Assembly (NCBI GenBank): GCA_043513815.1
Contig: CP121313.1
Location: 2,170,001-2,234,000, forward strand
DNA length: 64,000 bases
Reading direction: 5' to 3'
DNA from: JANQIO01 sp043513815
Lineage (GTDB): Bacteria; Pseudomonadota; Gammaproteobacteria; Pseudomonadales; Halieaceae
Notes under the pieces: generated by a model
The model's database searches: none
The model's input: only the letters and a program-made list of their open reading frames with translations
What the model was told of the DNA's origin: nothing
Part shown: one piece after another, positions 16,320 to 24,641 of the stretch
How the letters are laid out: every line of letters starts with the position of its first letter
How positions within the stretch are numbered: the first letter of the stretch is position 1
Program-made: the position numbers and the translations under genes

Positions 16320-18230
16320 ATGGATCAGGAACGTGCCGAAACCCAGCCGACGATCAACGCGCCGCGTACGACGGAAACCGGCTTTCGCTTTCATCACCTG
16401 AAACAGCTCTTCTGGGCGCTTGAACTGGGCCTGCTGGTCGTACTGTTACTGCGGCTCGGTCAGGGCAGGATAGGTTTGCTGGAAGGCATGCTGGTGTTGA
16501 CAGCGGCTTCGATGTGGCTGGTGCCTTGGCTGGCGCGTCGCGAGCAGGCTGACCTGGCAAGGGTCATCATGCTGAGCATGATCGGCGTGATACTGAGTCT
16601 CTTCATGTGGCTGTTCAAGGGCTTGCGTGACGAGGTCGTGCTCGGCTTCCCGATCCTGATTGTCTTCACGGCGCTGATGGGTCACCGCCGTCTGTTCCTG
16701 GTGGTAGTGGGCTATGCAGTCTTTACCGTGACCGGCATTGGCCTGGCCACGCACTTCGGGTGGCGGGCTGACAACCCGGCTTACTCCAGTCTTACCGCCA
16801 TGGTAGTCATTCTGGTCATCACCCTGGTGACCGCCTATATCGCCTGGGTGATCTCCCGCGACCTGCGGCACCTGTTTGCCAGCCTGCAGGCCGAGAACCG
16901 GCGGGTGCTCGAATCCCAGGCCCGTATTGAGCGGCTGGTATTCCACGATGCCCTGACCGGCCTCCCGAACCGCTCCCTGGCGCGGGAATTCTTCCACCAC
17001 GCGCTGTCACTGGCCAGGCGCCAGCAGCGCATGGTGGCCACGCTGTTCATCGATCTCGATCATTTCAAGTCGGTCAACGACACCCATGGTCACCAGGCGG
17101 GAGACGATATGCTGGTCAAGGTAGCGGTGCGGCTGGAGTCAGCGCTGCGCGACAGCGACCAGGTGTGCCGACAGGGCGGCGACGAGTTTCTGGTGATTCT
17201 CGAAGACATCGAGTCACAGGAGCAGGCCGCCAATATCGCGCTGAAACTGCTGGATGCGATTCGCCAGCCCACCCGATTAGGTGAGGCCAATGTGGTGCTC
17301 ACCGCTTCCATTGGCATCGCCCTGTCCCCCGAGGATGGGGAGGACTTCGAAGTGGTCAGCAAGCTGGCGGATATCGCCATGTACGACGTCAAGGACAAGG
17401 GCCGCAACGGCTACCGCTTCTTCAATAGCGCCATGAACATCGACGCCACCCGCGACCTGAACCTGCTCACCGAAATGCGCGAGGCCGTCAGCCGGCAGCA
17501 GTTTGAGTTGCACTACCAGCCCAAGCTGTCCCTGGCCAGCGGGGAGGTGATGGGTGCTGAGGCTCTGGTGCGTTGGCAGCATCCCCGGGAAGGCCTGCTG
17601 TACCCCGGGCGTTTTATCGGCCTCGCTGAACGGAGCGGGGTGATTATTGATATCACCGAGTGGGTGATTCCCGAGGCCTGCCGGGCCTGCGCGGGGTGGC
17701 ATCTGGCGGGCTATGATCAACTGTCGGTGTCGGTCAATGTATCGCCCATGGATTTCAAGCGCGGGCACATTGTCGAACTGGTGCAGCGCTCCCTGGACGA
17801 AAGCGGCCTGGCGGCGGGCTTCCTGGAGTTGGAGCTGACCGAGACCATGCTGATCGAATACGGCGGACAGGTGAGGGAGGCCATCGACCAGCTCAGTGAT
17901 ATGGGAGTATCCCTGGCCATTGATGACTTCGGCACCGGTTACTCCAGCCTCCAGTACCTCAAGCGCCTGCAATCCAACGTGCTGAAAGTGGACCGCAGCT
18001 TTATCTCCCGGGTCGACACTGACCAGGACGACGAGGCGCTGGTGCAGGCCATGCTCGGCATCGCCCGCAGCTTTGACCTGACCACCGTGGCAGAGGGTGT
18101 GGACAGCCGCGCAGTGGCCGACAAGGTGGTGGCGCTGGGATGTGACGTGGGGCAGGGGTTTTACTGGGCGCGGGGGCTAAAGAACGCTGAGTTTATTGCC
18201 TATGTAGAAGCACCCCGGCACTTGCACTGA
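16320..18230 (+). CDS. Membrane-bound GGDEF-EAL cyclic-di-GMP enzyme
   Basis: 636 residues. About five or six membrane segments occupy residues ~25-180. The GGDEF domain begins at HDALTGLPNRSLA (~205) and has an intact GGDEF with the RxxD inhibitory site (RDSD) five residues upstream, so diguanylate cyclase activity with product inhibition is expected. The EAL domain has GAEALVRWQHP, ELTETMLIE and the DDFGTGYSSLQYLKRL loop, so phosphodiesterase activity is also plausible. A membrane sensor of this type tunes motility or biofilm through c-di-GMP; the signal is unknown. The ATG at 16320 is preferred over an in-frame GTG two codons earlier. Confidence 0.95.
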   Translation: MDQERAETQPTINAPRTTETGFRFHHLKQLFWALELGLLVVLLLRLGQGRIGLLEGMLVLTAASMWLVPWLARREQADLARVIMLSMIGVILSLFMWLFKGLRDEVVLGFPILIVFTALMGHRRLFLVVVGYAVFTVTGIGLATHFGWRADNPAYSSLTAMVVILVITLVTAYIAWVISRDLRHLFASLQAENRRVLESQARIERLVFHDALTGLPNRSLAREFFHHALSLARRQQRMVATLFIDLDHFKSVNDTHGHQAGDDMLVKVAVRLESALRDSDQVCRQGGDEFLVILEDIESQEQAANIALKLLDAIRQPTRLGEANVVLTASIGIALSPEDGEDFEVVSKLADIAMYDVKDKGRNGYRFFNSAMNIDATRDLNLLTEMREAVSRQQFELHYQPKLSLASGEVMGAEALVRWQHPREGLLYPGRFIGLAERSGVIIDITEWVIPEACRACAGWHLAGYDQLSVSVNVSPMDFKRGHIVELVQRSLDESGLAAGFLELELTETMLIEYGGQVREAIDQLSDMGVSLAIDDFGTGYSSLQYLKRLQSNVLKVDRSFISRVDTDQDDEALVQAMLGIARSFDLTTVAEGVDSRAVADKVVALGCDVGQGFYWARGLKNAEFIAYVEAPRHLH

Positions 18231-18246
18231 CATGTTGCCAGCGCTG

Positions 18247-18804
18247 TCAGGGTGTATCAACGCTGAGCAGGATGGCTTCAAACCGGCTTACGGTACGCGA
18301 GGCACCTTCTGACACTTCCTCAACGCTCTCCAGGCCGCCGCCGAGCAGCTGGGGTCCTTCACCCGCCGTCACCACCATTGATGTTGATGCGGCGCGGGTA
18401 TCACCCGAGCCCCGGCGGAAGGTAACGCTCGTCTCGATCTGGTACCGGCCCGCGTCTGCCGATTGAGCGCGAATATCGACATCAAGCTCGTTCCCGCTGG
18501 GACATTCCTGGATAGAGGTCGACTCATCGCCTCCCACTGCAAGCCTGGTCTGGTAGGAAAAAAGCGTATTGCGCGGCGTGGCTGATTCCATGGCGGCGAA
18601 GTCGGGCGCCAGGAAAAATGGGCGCTTGCCCCCCAGCGCCGCATTACATTCCTCCACCGGGCCGTGAGTGTTCCGGCAGTCGAACTCGATCACGTCGACA
18701 GTAATCAGCAGTTTTTCATGATCTGCAGCCGTCACGTGTACAGGCAGCATCAACAGCAGCGCCATCAGGGCCGCTCTGGCTCTCTTCACGTAAGACACGG
18801 TCAC
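18247..18804 (-). CDS. Unknown secreted protein
   Basis: 185 residues with an N-terminal signal peptide (ALMALLLMLPVHVTAADH). The mature protein has three Cys residues and is likely beta-rich; it resembles small periplasmic proteins of unknown function, and no family was recognised. It lies 71 bases downstream of the double-VWA gene on the same strand, so the two may be expressed together and act in the same envelope process, as inference. Confidence 0.6.
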   Translation of the reverse strand: MTVSYVKRARAALMALLLMLPVHVTAADHEKLLITVDVIEFDCRNTHGPVEECNAALGGKRPFFLAPDFAAMESATPRNTLFSYQTRLAVGGDESTSIQECPSGNELDVDIRAQSADAGRYQIETSVTFRRGSGDTRAASTSMVVTAGEGPQLLGGGLESVEEVSEGASRTVSRFEAILLSVDTP

Positions 18805-18875
18805 CCTCTCGATAGACCTTTCCGCAGTTTACGGGCAAGCCTTGAGCGCCTCAATAGAGCCCGATGTAAGTCCCG

Positions 18876-20678
18876 CTAGCGGCCCGCAACCGCCGCAGAT
18901 GCAGAGGGTGTAGGGCAGGGCGTGTAACCCACGGTCTGGCGCCCCTGCCGCTCGCTCATTTCCAGGTCGTATTTTTCAAGGGTCAGCGTCAGCTTCTCGC
19001 CCGGCACCAGAGACACCGCTACCTCCTGGGGTGGCGACGTCTCCAGTTCTACCAGGTACTGACCTTCAGGCAGGAGGATGGGTTCATCAGAACCCAGAAC
19101 GCTGCTGCCCACCATTCGCACACCGTCGTATATTTTAAAGGGTGTGCCCACCGAGCCGGCGAGGGCGTACTTCAGTTCTTCGGCACTGCCTGCCATAAAG
19201 AAGCGACCGTCGGCGGCCTGGGCGATGGCGTCGAGGCTGGCCGTGTCCTCATCAACGCTGCTGCCCATACCGAAACCGATGACGTGAATGGAAACGCCTT
19301 CTTCCTTTAGTCGCCTGGCCTCGGCTACCGGGTCGCCGCCGCAGCTCTCGATGCCGTCGGTCACCAGCACCACGGCTTTTTCTCCATCGATTGCGCGGAA
19401 GTCCTCACCGGCCTGGTTAAGCGCGTAGGCCAGCGGCGTTTGCCCCAGCGGCGCCAGCCCTTCGATCGCATTGGCGAGGGCGCCGTGGTTGTTGCGGCCG
19501 AATTCGACCAACAACTCCGAGTCGTTACAGTCCCGCTGTTTGCTGTCACTGCGATTGCCGTAGGCACGCAGGGCCATGCGCGAGTGCCCCGGGAACTGTT
19601 CCGACACACTCAACAGGGTCTGCTTGGCCACCGTCATCTTGGGTTCTCCCTCCATGCGGCCCCACATGCTGCGAGAGGCGTCGACAACAATCTCGATCGA
19701 GCGCTCATCCAGGAAAGCGGTGGGCAGGCCATTGCGAAAGGCCTCCACTTCAAAGGCGGCGCAATTGGGTGGCCCGGAGTTCACCATGATTTGCGTGCTG
19801 GCCGTGGTGCCGTCCAGGCCGGTGGCTATGGCTACAATGCGGTTTTCACCGGGCTCGAGCACAATCGGTGCCGAGAAGCTGCCGCCGGCGAGGCGGGCGG
19901 GCAGCAGTGGGCCGTCGTTGACCTGCAAGGCCACCGCATCAACTCCCGTGGTGCGCAGGTCAAGGAAGGCCTGTGGAAGCTGCGCCGGGTCGGCCACCTG
20001 AATAAAACTGCCGCCAGTTCCATCCGCGATCTCTCGAAGAATTTCCGTGCCGTCCTCGTCTTCCCCGAGCTGCAGCGTGTGAACCGCAACTCCGGCCAGG
20101 CGGGCTTGCTCTATGGCCAGCCGCGCCTTGCGTTCACTGGAGCGACCGTCGGTGAACAGCATGATGGCCCGGGAAGAGCCCTCACGGGCATTAGCTTCAA
20201 GCTCTGCCAGCGCGGTTGTGATGCCGTCGGCTATATCCGTGCCGCCATCCCGCTCCAGGTTGGCCAGCGCCTTGACCGCAATCGAGCGGTCCGCTGTCAG
20301 CGGTTGCAGTAGACGGGCGTCGTAGTCAAAGCTCACCACGCCAATCTGGATATCGCTTTTGGCATGGAGGTTCTCAATGAGGCCGGTAGTGCCGGCGTCC
20401 AGATAGTTGTCCGGGTCTGTTCGGTACAGACTCTTTGAGCTGTCCAGCACGAAGACGAGGTCGAGGTAGCGCACACCGCCGATGTTGGACGCGCCGCCGT
20501 CGACGACAACGCGGCGGTTGTCACCGGGCAGGAATTGACCCGGAGTAGGGGAGAGGATCTCCACCTTGAGTTCACCTGCAGCCGACTGCGCTGCGGGTTT
20601 GGAATTGGATCCGTCCGATGACCAGGCCGCTCCTGTTTGCAGCACACAGGCGAGTGCCATGCTGATAGCGAGTCGCAT
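18876..20678 (-). CDS. Secreted protein with two VWA domains and PEGA-like end
   Basis: 600 residues with a signal peptide (MALACVLQTGAAWSS). Two von Willebrand A domains are visible: the first near 68-240 with MIDAS DSSKS in FVLDSSKSLYR, the second near 325-490 with DASRSMWGRM, the MIDAS DxSxS of a metal-dependent adhesion site. Both also show the conserved LFTDGRSS/LVTDGIES strand. A small beta domain near 510-575 (IYDGVRMVGSS, LLPEGQYLVELE) looks PEGA-like. Such proteins bind other envelope proteins through the MIDAS metal. Partner unknown. The downstream secreted protein may be functionally linked. Confidence 0.85.
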   Translation of the reverse strand: MRLAISMALACVLQTGAAWSSDGSNSKPAAQSAAGELKVEILSPTPGQFLPGDNRRVVVDGGASNIGGVRYLDLVFVLDSSKSLYRTDPDNYLDAGTTGLIENLHAKSDIQIGVVSFDYDARLLQPLTADRSIAVKALANLERDGGTDIADGITTALAELEANAREGSSRAIMLFTDGRSSERKARLAIEQARLAGVAVHTLQLGEDEDGTEILREIADGTGGSFIQVADPAQLPQAFLDLRTTGVDAVALQVNDGPLLPARLAGGSFSAPIVLEPGENRIVAIATGLDGTTASTQIMVNSGPPNCAAFEVEAFRNGLPTAFLDERSIEIVVDASRSMWGRMEGEPKMTVAKQTLLSVSEQFPGHSRMALRAYGNRSDSKQRDCNDSELLVEFGRNNHGALANAIEGLAPLGQTPLAYALNQAGEDFRAIDGEKAVVLVTDGIESCGGDPVAEARRLKEEGVSIHVIGFGMGSSVDEDTASLDAIAQAADGRFFMAGSAEELKYALAGSVGTPFKIYDGVRMVGSSVLGSDEPILLPEGQYLVELETSPPQEVAVSLVPGEKLTLTLEKYDLEMSERQGRQTVGYTPCPTPSASAAVAGR

Positions 20679-21086
20679 TGTATTTCCCCACGCTTTACTT
20701 GCTCAAAGCACAGATAAGCGAATAAGGCGGACCTGCCGCAAGTGGCTAAGTGCGTAGATAGAACGTGTGTCACTGTTTCGTAACCAGATGCCTCCGAAAC
20801 GCCGCACAATTACCGGTGATATGCACACTTCGCCTGAAGCGCCGTTGCAAGACTAGCGGACACTGATAGGGATTATGGTTGCAGGCGCTTCCGCCAGGAG
20901 GTTACAGCGCACCCAGCCTTCAAGCAGGATGACAGTTTGATACTAGAGCGTCTGGCTGGAACCGGGTGCAACACACAGGTGTTCACTCGTATACTTTCCT
21001 ATATAAATATTCTTCTGTGCACTCATGGCCACCAAAGCTCGTGGCGCGGATGTTAAGGCACGCCCCTGACGCGGGACACATACACT
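20679..21086. other. Divergent intergenic region, no gene seen
   Basis: 408 bases between the minus-strand VWA gene and the plus-strand DUF1538 gene. It must hold both promoters. An AT-rich stretch near 20990-21010 (ATACTTTCCTATATAAATATT) is the best promoter-like segment for the DUF1538 operon. No coding frame with a ribosome site and no RNA gene was recognised. Confidence 0.4.
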
Positions 21087-22862
21087 ATGGTACTTAAGGT
21101 TCGTTTCGGCGACTTGCAGAAGGTCTGGGGCACGGGTGATGTGGTCAATGCCAGCCTCAATGATTTGTACCGCACAGACGACAAGACGGGCGAAACACAA
21201 CTGGTCCCAGCGCCACCCTTCACCCGCGAGGAGCAGCTGGCGATGGTGAAGCCGTTTGTGGCGCTCAAGTTCCGCGAGCAAGTCACCGCCGTAGTCCCGC
21301 TGGCTCTGTACCTGGCCCTGTTCCAGGTCCTGGTGCTGCGTCATTTGGTGGACGCGTGGTTTTTGATCTCGCTGGCCCTGTTCGCGGTGATTGTCGGCCT
21401 GATGCTGTTCATGGAAGGCCTGCGGATAGGCTTGATGCCTTTCGGCACGATTATCGGGCGCAGTCTTCCCCGCAGGTCGCCGCTCCCTGTGGTGCTTTTC
21501 ATTACGCTGCTGTTGGGTATTGGTGTGACGTTCGCCGAACCGGCCATCGGCGCACTGCAAGCGGCTGGTGCCAATATCTCTGCGGAGCGCGCACCCTACC
21601 TGTACGCGCTGCTCAACGAATGGTCCGGGGCACTGGTACTGGTGGTCGGGGCCAGTGTTGGGCTGGCGGCGGTGCTTGGAACGCTGAGGTTCTTGTATGG
21701 GTGGAGCCTCAAACCCCTGATCTTTGCGGCCCTCTTGCCGATTCTGGGCTTGAGCCTTTATTTTCACCAGGACCCCCAGCTGAGCACTGTGCTGGGGCTG
21801 GCCTGGGATGCTGGCGCCGTGACGACGGGTCCGGTGACCGTGCCTTTGATGCTGTCCCTGGGCATCGGCATTGCCGCCGCTGCAGGGAAGGGTGATTCGG
21901 GCTTGTCGGGCTTTGGTGTTGTTACGCTGGCCTCCCTGTTTCCCATTGGCGGCGTGATGTTGCTGACTCTTTACGTTGCTGCGTCGGTCAGTCCCGCAGA
22001 TATCATCGAGGCGGCCGGGGCGACAGCCGGAGCGGCAGCCTCCTTGCAGTTGTCCTGGTGGGAACGCAGTCCGGGCCTTGAGATCGCGCTGGGGATCAGG
22101 GCCATACTGCCGCTTGTTGTGTTCCTGTTTGTGGTGCTGCTGGTGGTCTTGCGAGAATCTCTGCCGCGCAAGGACGAGATCTTCTTCGGTATCGGCCTGA
22201 CGATTGTGGGCATGTGTATCTTCAACCTGGGATTGACCTACGGCTTGTCAAAGCTGGGCGGCGATGCGGGGAGCCTGGTGCCTACGGCATTCATGGAGAT
22301 CGCCCAGGTGGAGGATTCGCCCATATACGCATTTCGCGCTGGACTCATTATCGCCCTGGTTTTTGCCTGGATACTCGGTTACGGCGCAACGGTTGCCGAG
22401 CCGGCCCTGAATGCCCTGGGCGGGACTGCGGAAGAACTTACCAGTGGCGTTTTCAAGAAGAAAACCCTGATCAGCGCCGTATCGGTTGGCGTCGCCTGCG
22501 GCATCGCTCTGGGCCTGTCCAAATTGATTTTCCAGTTGCCGCTGGTGTGGCTGATAGTGCCGGGCTACCTGGTGGCCCTGGTGTTGACCGTGCTGTCCAA
22601 TGAAACCTTTGTCAATGTGGCATGGGATAGCGCCGGGGTCACGACGGGACCGATCACCGTGCCCCTTGTGCTTGCCATGGGATTGGGGTTCGGCAATGCG
22701 ACCCAGGCTGTAGAGGGTTTCGGCATTCTCTGTATGGCCTCTGTCGGGCCAATTATCAGCGTACTGGCTACTGGCCTGTGGTCTCAGTTTCGCGTCTGGA
22801 AACAGGCAAAAGATGTGGAAAAAAGGGCAGCCAGGTTGCTGCAAGGAACTAAATTCTCATGA
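21087..22862 (+). CDS. DUF1538 integral membrane protein (transporter-like)
   Basis: 591 residues, mostly hydrophobic, with roughly 12-14 membrane segments. It has two copies of the DUF1538 unit: the segments DAGAVTTGPVTVPLMLSLG (~250) and DSAGVTTGPITVPLVLAMG (~515) are clearly repeated, as are FAEPAIGAL and VAEPALNAL. This inverted/tandem repeat is typical of a transporter made by internal duplication, with the TTGP loops probably near the substrate path. The substrate is unknown. The gene overlaps the next PII-like gene by 4 bases (ATGA), so translation is coupled; PII-type partners usually gate or sense for their transporter. Confidence 0.85.
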   Translation: MVLKVRFGDLQKVWGTGDVVNASLNDLYRTDDKTGETQLVPAPPFTREEQLAMVKPFVALKFREQVTAVVPLALYLALFQVLVLRHLVDAWFLISLALFAVIVGLMLFMEGLRIGLMPFGTIIGRSLPRRSPLPVVLFITLLLGIGVTFAEPAIGALQAAGANISAERAPYLYALLNEWSGALVLVVGASVGLAAVLGTLRFLYGWSLKPLIFAALLPILGLSLYFHQDPQLSTVLGLAWDAGAVTTGPVTVPLMLSLGIGIAAAAGKGDSGLSGFGVVTLASLFPIGGVMLLTLYVAASVSPADIIEAAGATAGAAASLQLSWWERSPGLEIALGIRAILPLVVFLFVVLLVVLRESLPRKDEIFFGIGLTIVGMCIFNLGLTYGLSKLGGDAGSLVPTAFMEIAQVEDSPIYAFRAGLIIALVFAWILGYGATVAEPALNALGGTAEELTSGVFKKKTLISAVSVGVACGIALGLSKLIFQLPLVWLIVPGYLVALVLTVLSNETFVNVAWDSAGVTTGPITVPLVLAMGLGFGNATQAVEGFGILCMASVGPIISVLATGLWSQFRVWKQAKDVEKRAARLLQGTKFS

Positions 22863-23227
22863 GCAGCAAGAATTTTACTGTCCTGACAGACGTGACCTTA
22901 CTGACCTGCATTGTCGAACACGGCAGAGGCGAAGATGTGGTGCAGGCGGCCAGGGGAGCCGGCGCGGCCGGCGCGTTGATACACAGCGAACGTGGGGTTG
23001 GCATTCGCGAACGCATGGGGTTTCTGGGCATTACCGTTGATGCAGAGCGGGACGTGGTCACCATGCTGGTGGCAGCGGAGCACGCCGAGATGGTAGCCAA
23101 TATGATCTATGGAGCGGTAGACCTGGGCAAGCCCGGCGGCGGGCTTATATACCTGACAGAACTGGAGGCGGCAGCCACCTACCTGCGGCAGGGCTTGCGT
23201 GATCGCCTGCAGGACAACGCCTCGTGA
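22859..23227 (+). CDS. PII-like signalling protein (first copy)
   Basis: 122 residues with the PII fold signature. It has a beta1 strand near LLTCIVEHGRGEDVVQAARGAGA, a shortened T loop (GVGIRERMGFLG, where canonical GlnB has a longer loop with the uridylylated Tyr), and a C-terminal DLGKPGGGLIYL like the GK-GDGKIFV nucleotide loop. Trimeric PII proteins bind ATP/ADP and metabolites and regulate membrane transporters by insertion of the T loop. Here it overlaps the DUF1538 stop and the second PII-like start, which strongly suggests it controls that protein. Not glnB/glnK: the residues for uridylylation are absent. Confidence 0.85.
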   Translation: MSSKNFTVLTDVTLLTCIVEHGRGEDVVQAARGAGAAGALIHSERGVGIRERMGFLGITVDAERDVVTMLVAAEHAEMVANMIYGAVDLGKPGGGLIYLTELEAAATYLRQGLRDRLQDNAS

Positions 23228-23604
23228 GTGATACCGGCGGGAGTCCGGCGGTACGTTTCAGCGCGCAGCGCCTGATCACCTGTGTCTTGCCCGATGACGG
23301 TCGCGATCGTCAGCTCCTGCAGCGTCTTCGCGGTGAGTGGGACATTATTTCTGCAAGCAGTTTGCCCAGCCGCAGCATCGCGATGCTCACTGCCAGCCCA
23401 ACCTATGAGGAGAAGTTGCCCGAATCAGAATTGGTCAAAGTGCTGAACGTGCTGGTTGATGATGAGCAGGCCAGGTCAGTGTTCGACTTCATTTGTGAAG
23501 CTGGCCAGCTGGACCGACAAGAGGGCGGCCTGATCTGGATGGGCAAACCGGTTCGGGCCAGCCAATATACGCTCCCCGAGGGGTTGCCCGAGGAACGGCC
23601 CTAA
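23224..23604 (+). CDS. PII-like protein (second, divergent copy)
   Basis: 126 residues, starting at GTG that overlaps the previous stop (GTGA). The core shows the same fold pattern as its neighbour, with LITCVLPDDGRDRQLLQRL at the N terminus and EAGQLDRQEGGLIWMG at the nucleotide-loop position, but it is diverged, and its T-loop region is hydrophilic and short. The pair of unequal PII-like proteins may form a heterotrimer or sense two signals; that is inference. It is the last chromosomal-type gene before the region rich in mobile elements. Confidence 0.75.
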   Translation: MSDTGGSPAVRFSAQRLITCVLPDDGRDRQLLQRLRGEWDIISASSLPSRSIAMLTASPTYEEKLPESELVKVLNVLVDDEQARSVFDFICEAGQLDRQEGGLIWMGKPVRASQYTLPEGLPEERP

Positions 23605-23717
23605 GGTGGACACGGCTGCATCGAGGTGTCATGCATGCAGGGGATCAGGCAACCGGCATGCAGAAAGGGGTGCTGCGTCACGGAGTATCAACCGTTACGC
23701 CAGTAGCCGTGTTTTTA

Positions 23718-23755
23718 GGGTCAGGTAAAGGTTTCGCTAATTGTTACGCTGACCC
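23718..23755. repeat. REP-like hairpin
   Basis: An imperfect inverted repeat: GGGTCAGGTAA paired with TTACGCTGACCC, with a bulged G and a loop of about 15 bases. The GGGTCAG/CTGACCC pair resembles REP/RAYT-associated hairpins known in marine gammaproteobacteria. Only one copy was noticed in the window, so repeat status is inferred. It could also terminate the PII operon, as no T-run is present on either side. Confidence 0.4.
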
Positions 23756-23769
23756 CAATATCAAACTGC

Positions 23770-24222
23770 CTATTCCAGCTTAACCTCTACCTCTACGGTT
23801 CCGCCCGTCAAACTGGGCACCGTGGCCTCTTCGTTCTCAAATTCGAACATCGGCTTGCCTGTTACAGTAAATGGGCGCGCCTTTTTGCCAGGCTTGAACA
23901 AGTCCGGGAGTCTGGCGGCCTGGCTGTAGTTGGCCTGCTCATCGCCGATATCAGGCGTAAATAGATCGGGGGTCAGTTCCAGTGAGAGGGGGGCAGGCAG
24001 GCTCTCGCCAGCAACAGCTTTACCTTCCGTTGTTTGCTCTAAAGTTGTGCTCTCCAAAACCGGGACCGACACCACTGGATCAGTAGGTCCAGGAGCCCCA
24101 ACTGGTGTGGTCTCTGGGCCTTGCAACGACGCAGTAGGCGGTGCGCTTTCATAATCGCTACTTGCCCACAAGAGCACCAGTAGCAGGGTGATGCTCATCA
24201 AGCAGATAGAGATTGTTCGCAT
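23770..24222 (-). CDS. Unknown small anchored protein
   Basis: 150 residues. An N-terminal hydrophobic stretch (residues 5-22, ICLMSITLLLVLLWAS) anchors or exports it. The mature part is rich in Pro, Thr and Glu to about residue 80 and probably disordered, followed by a region (PDLFKPGKKARPFTV) with mixed charge. No family or motif was recognised. It is the first gene after the PII operon and lies next to the repeat block, so it may belong to either the chromosome or the island. Confidence 0.5.
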   Translation of the reverse strand: MRTISICLMSITLLLVLLWASSDYESAPPTASLQGPETTPVGAPGPTDPVVSVPVLESTTLEQTTEGKAVAGESLPAPLSLELTPDLFTPDIGDEQANYSQAARLPDLFKPGKKARPFTVTGKPMFEFENEEATVPSLTGGTVEVEVKLE

Positions 24223-24377
24223 AGTGTTTGGTCGACGCTCAGTTCAAGTGTGAGACTAGTTAGACAAGTATTGCCGACATCGTTCAACCGCATCTTTGAC
24301 AACCACAGGTGAGTTCAGATGGGGGCCGGCACCCAGTTGTAATTCCTAGCAAGACCGCATACAGAACAAGGCCTGAG

Positions 24378-24491
24378 AACTCCATATTCCGGTGCATCGT
24401 GCAGTGGTGTTTAAAAAGTATGGAAGATAACCCAATAGTAAAACTCCATACTTAGGTGAAGTATCGCAGCAAAAGTCCATATTTCGGTACA
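24378..24491. repeat. Direct repeat block resembling a Tn7-like/Tn402-like end
   Basis: Three direct copies of a ~19-base unit: 24378-24396 (AACTCCATATTCCGGTGCA), 24442-24460 (AACTCCATACTTAGGTGAA) and 24473-24491 (AAGTCCATATTTCGGTACA). A shorter inverted copy of TCCATACTT lies at 24416-24424. Start-to-start spacings are 64 and 31. Clustered ~20-base repeats of this type are the binding sites of the TnsB/TniA transposase at ends of Tn7/Tn402-like elements. The TniQ-like gene starts 150 bases downstream. The role is inferred; no terminal dinucleotide or matching other end was found in the window. The wider gap 24223-24641 holds no gene. Confidence 0.5.
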
Positions 24492-24641
24492 CGCGAAGTG
24501 TTCCACCTCTGATGTGCCATTGCCGAGGACTCAATAGATAGAATTCCCACAAACTGCATGGCTCTAATTACAGGGGGATGGTCAACCTTCATTGCGGCTT
24601 GGTTTAGACTTTAGTCATTGAGCATACTGAGGTGAGGCGAT

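Noticed and set aside
19440..20312. Plus-strand frame inside the VWA gene
   Set aside because: Antisense to a protein with two clear VWA domains; no family features.
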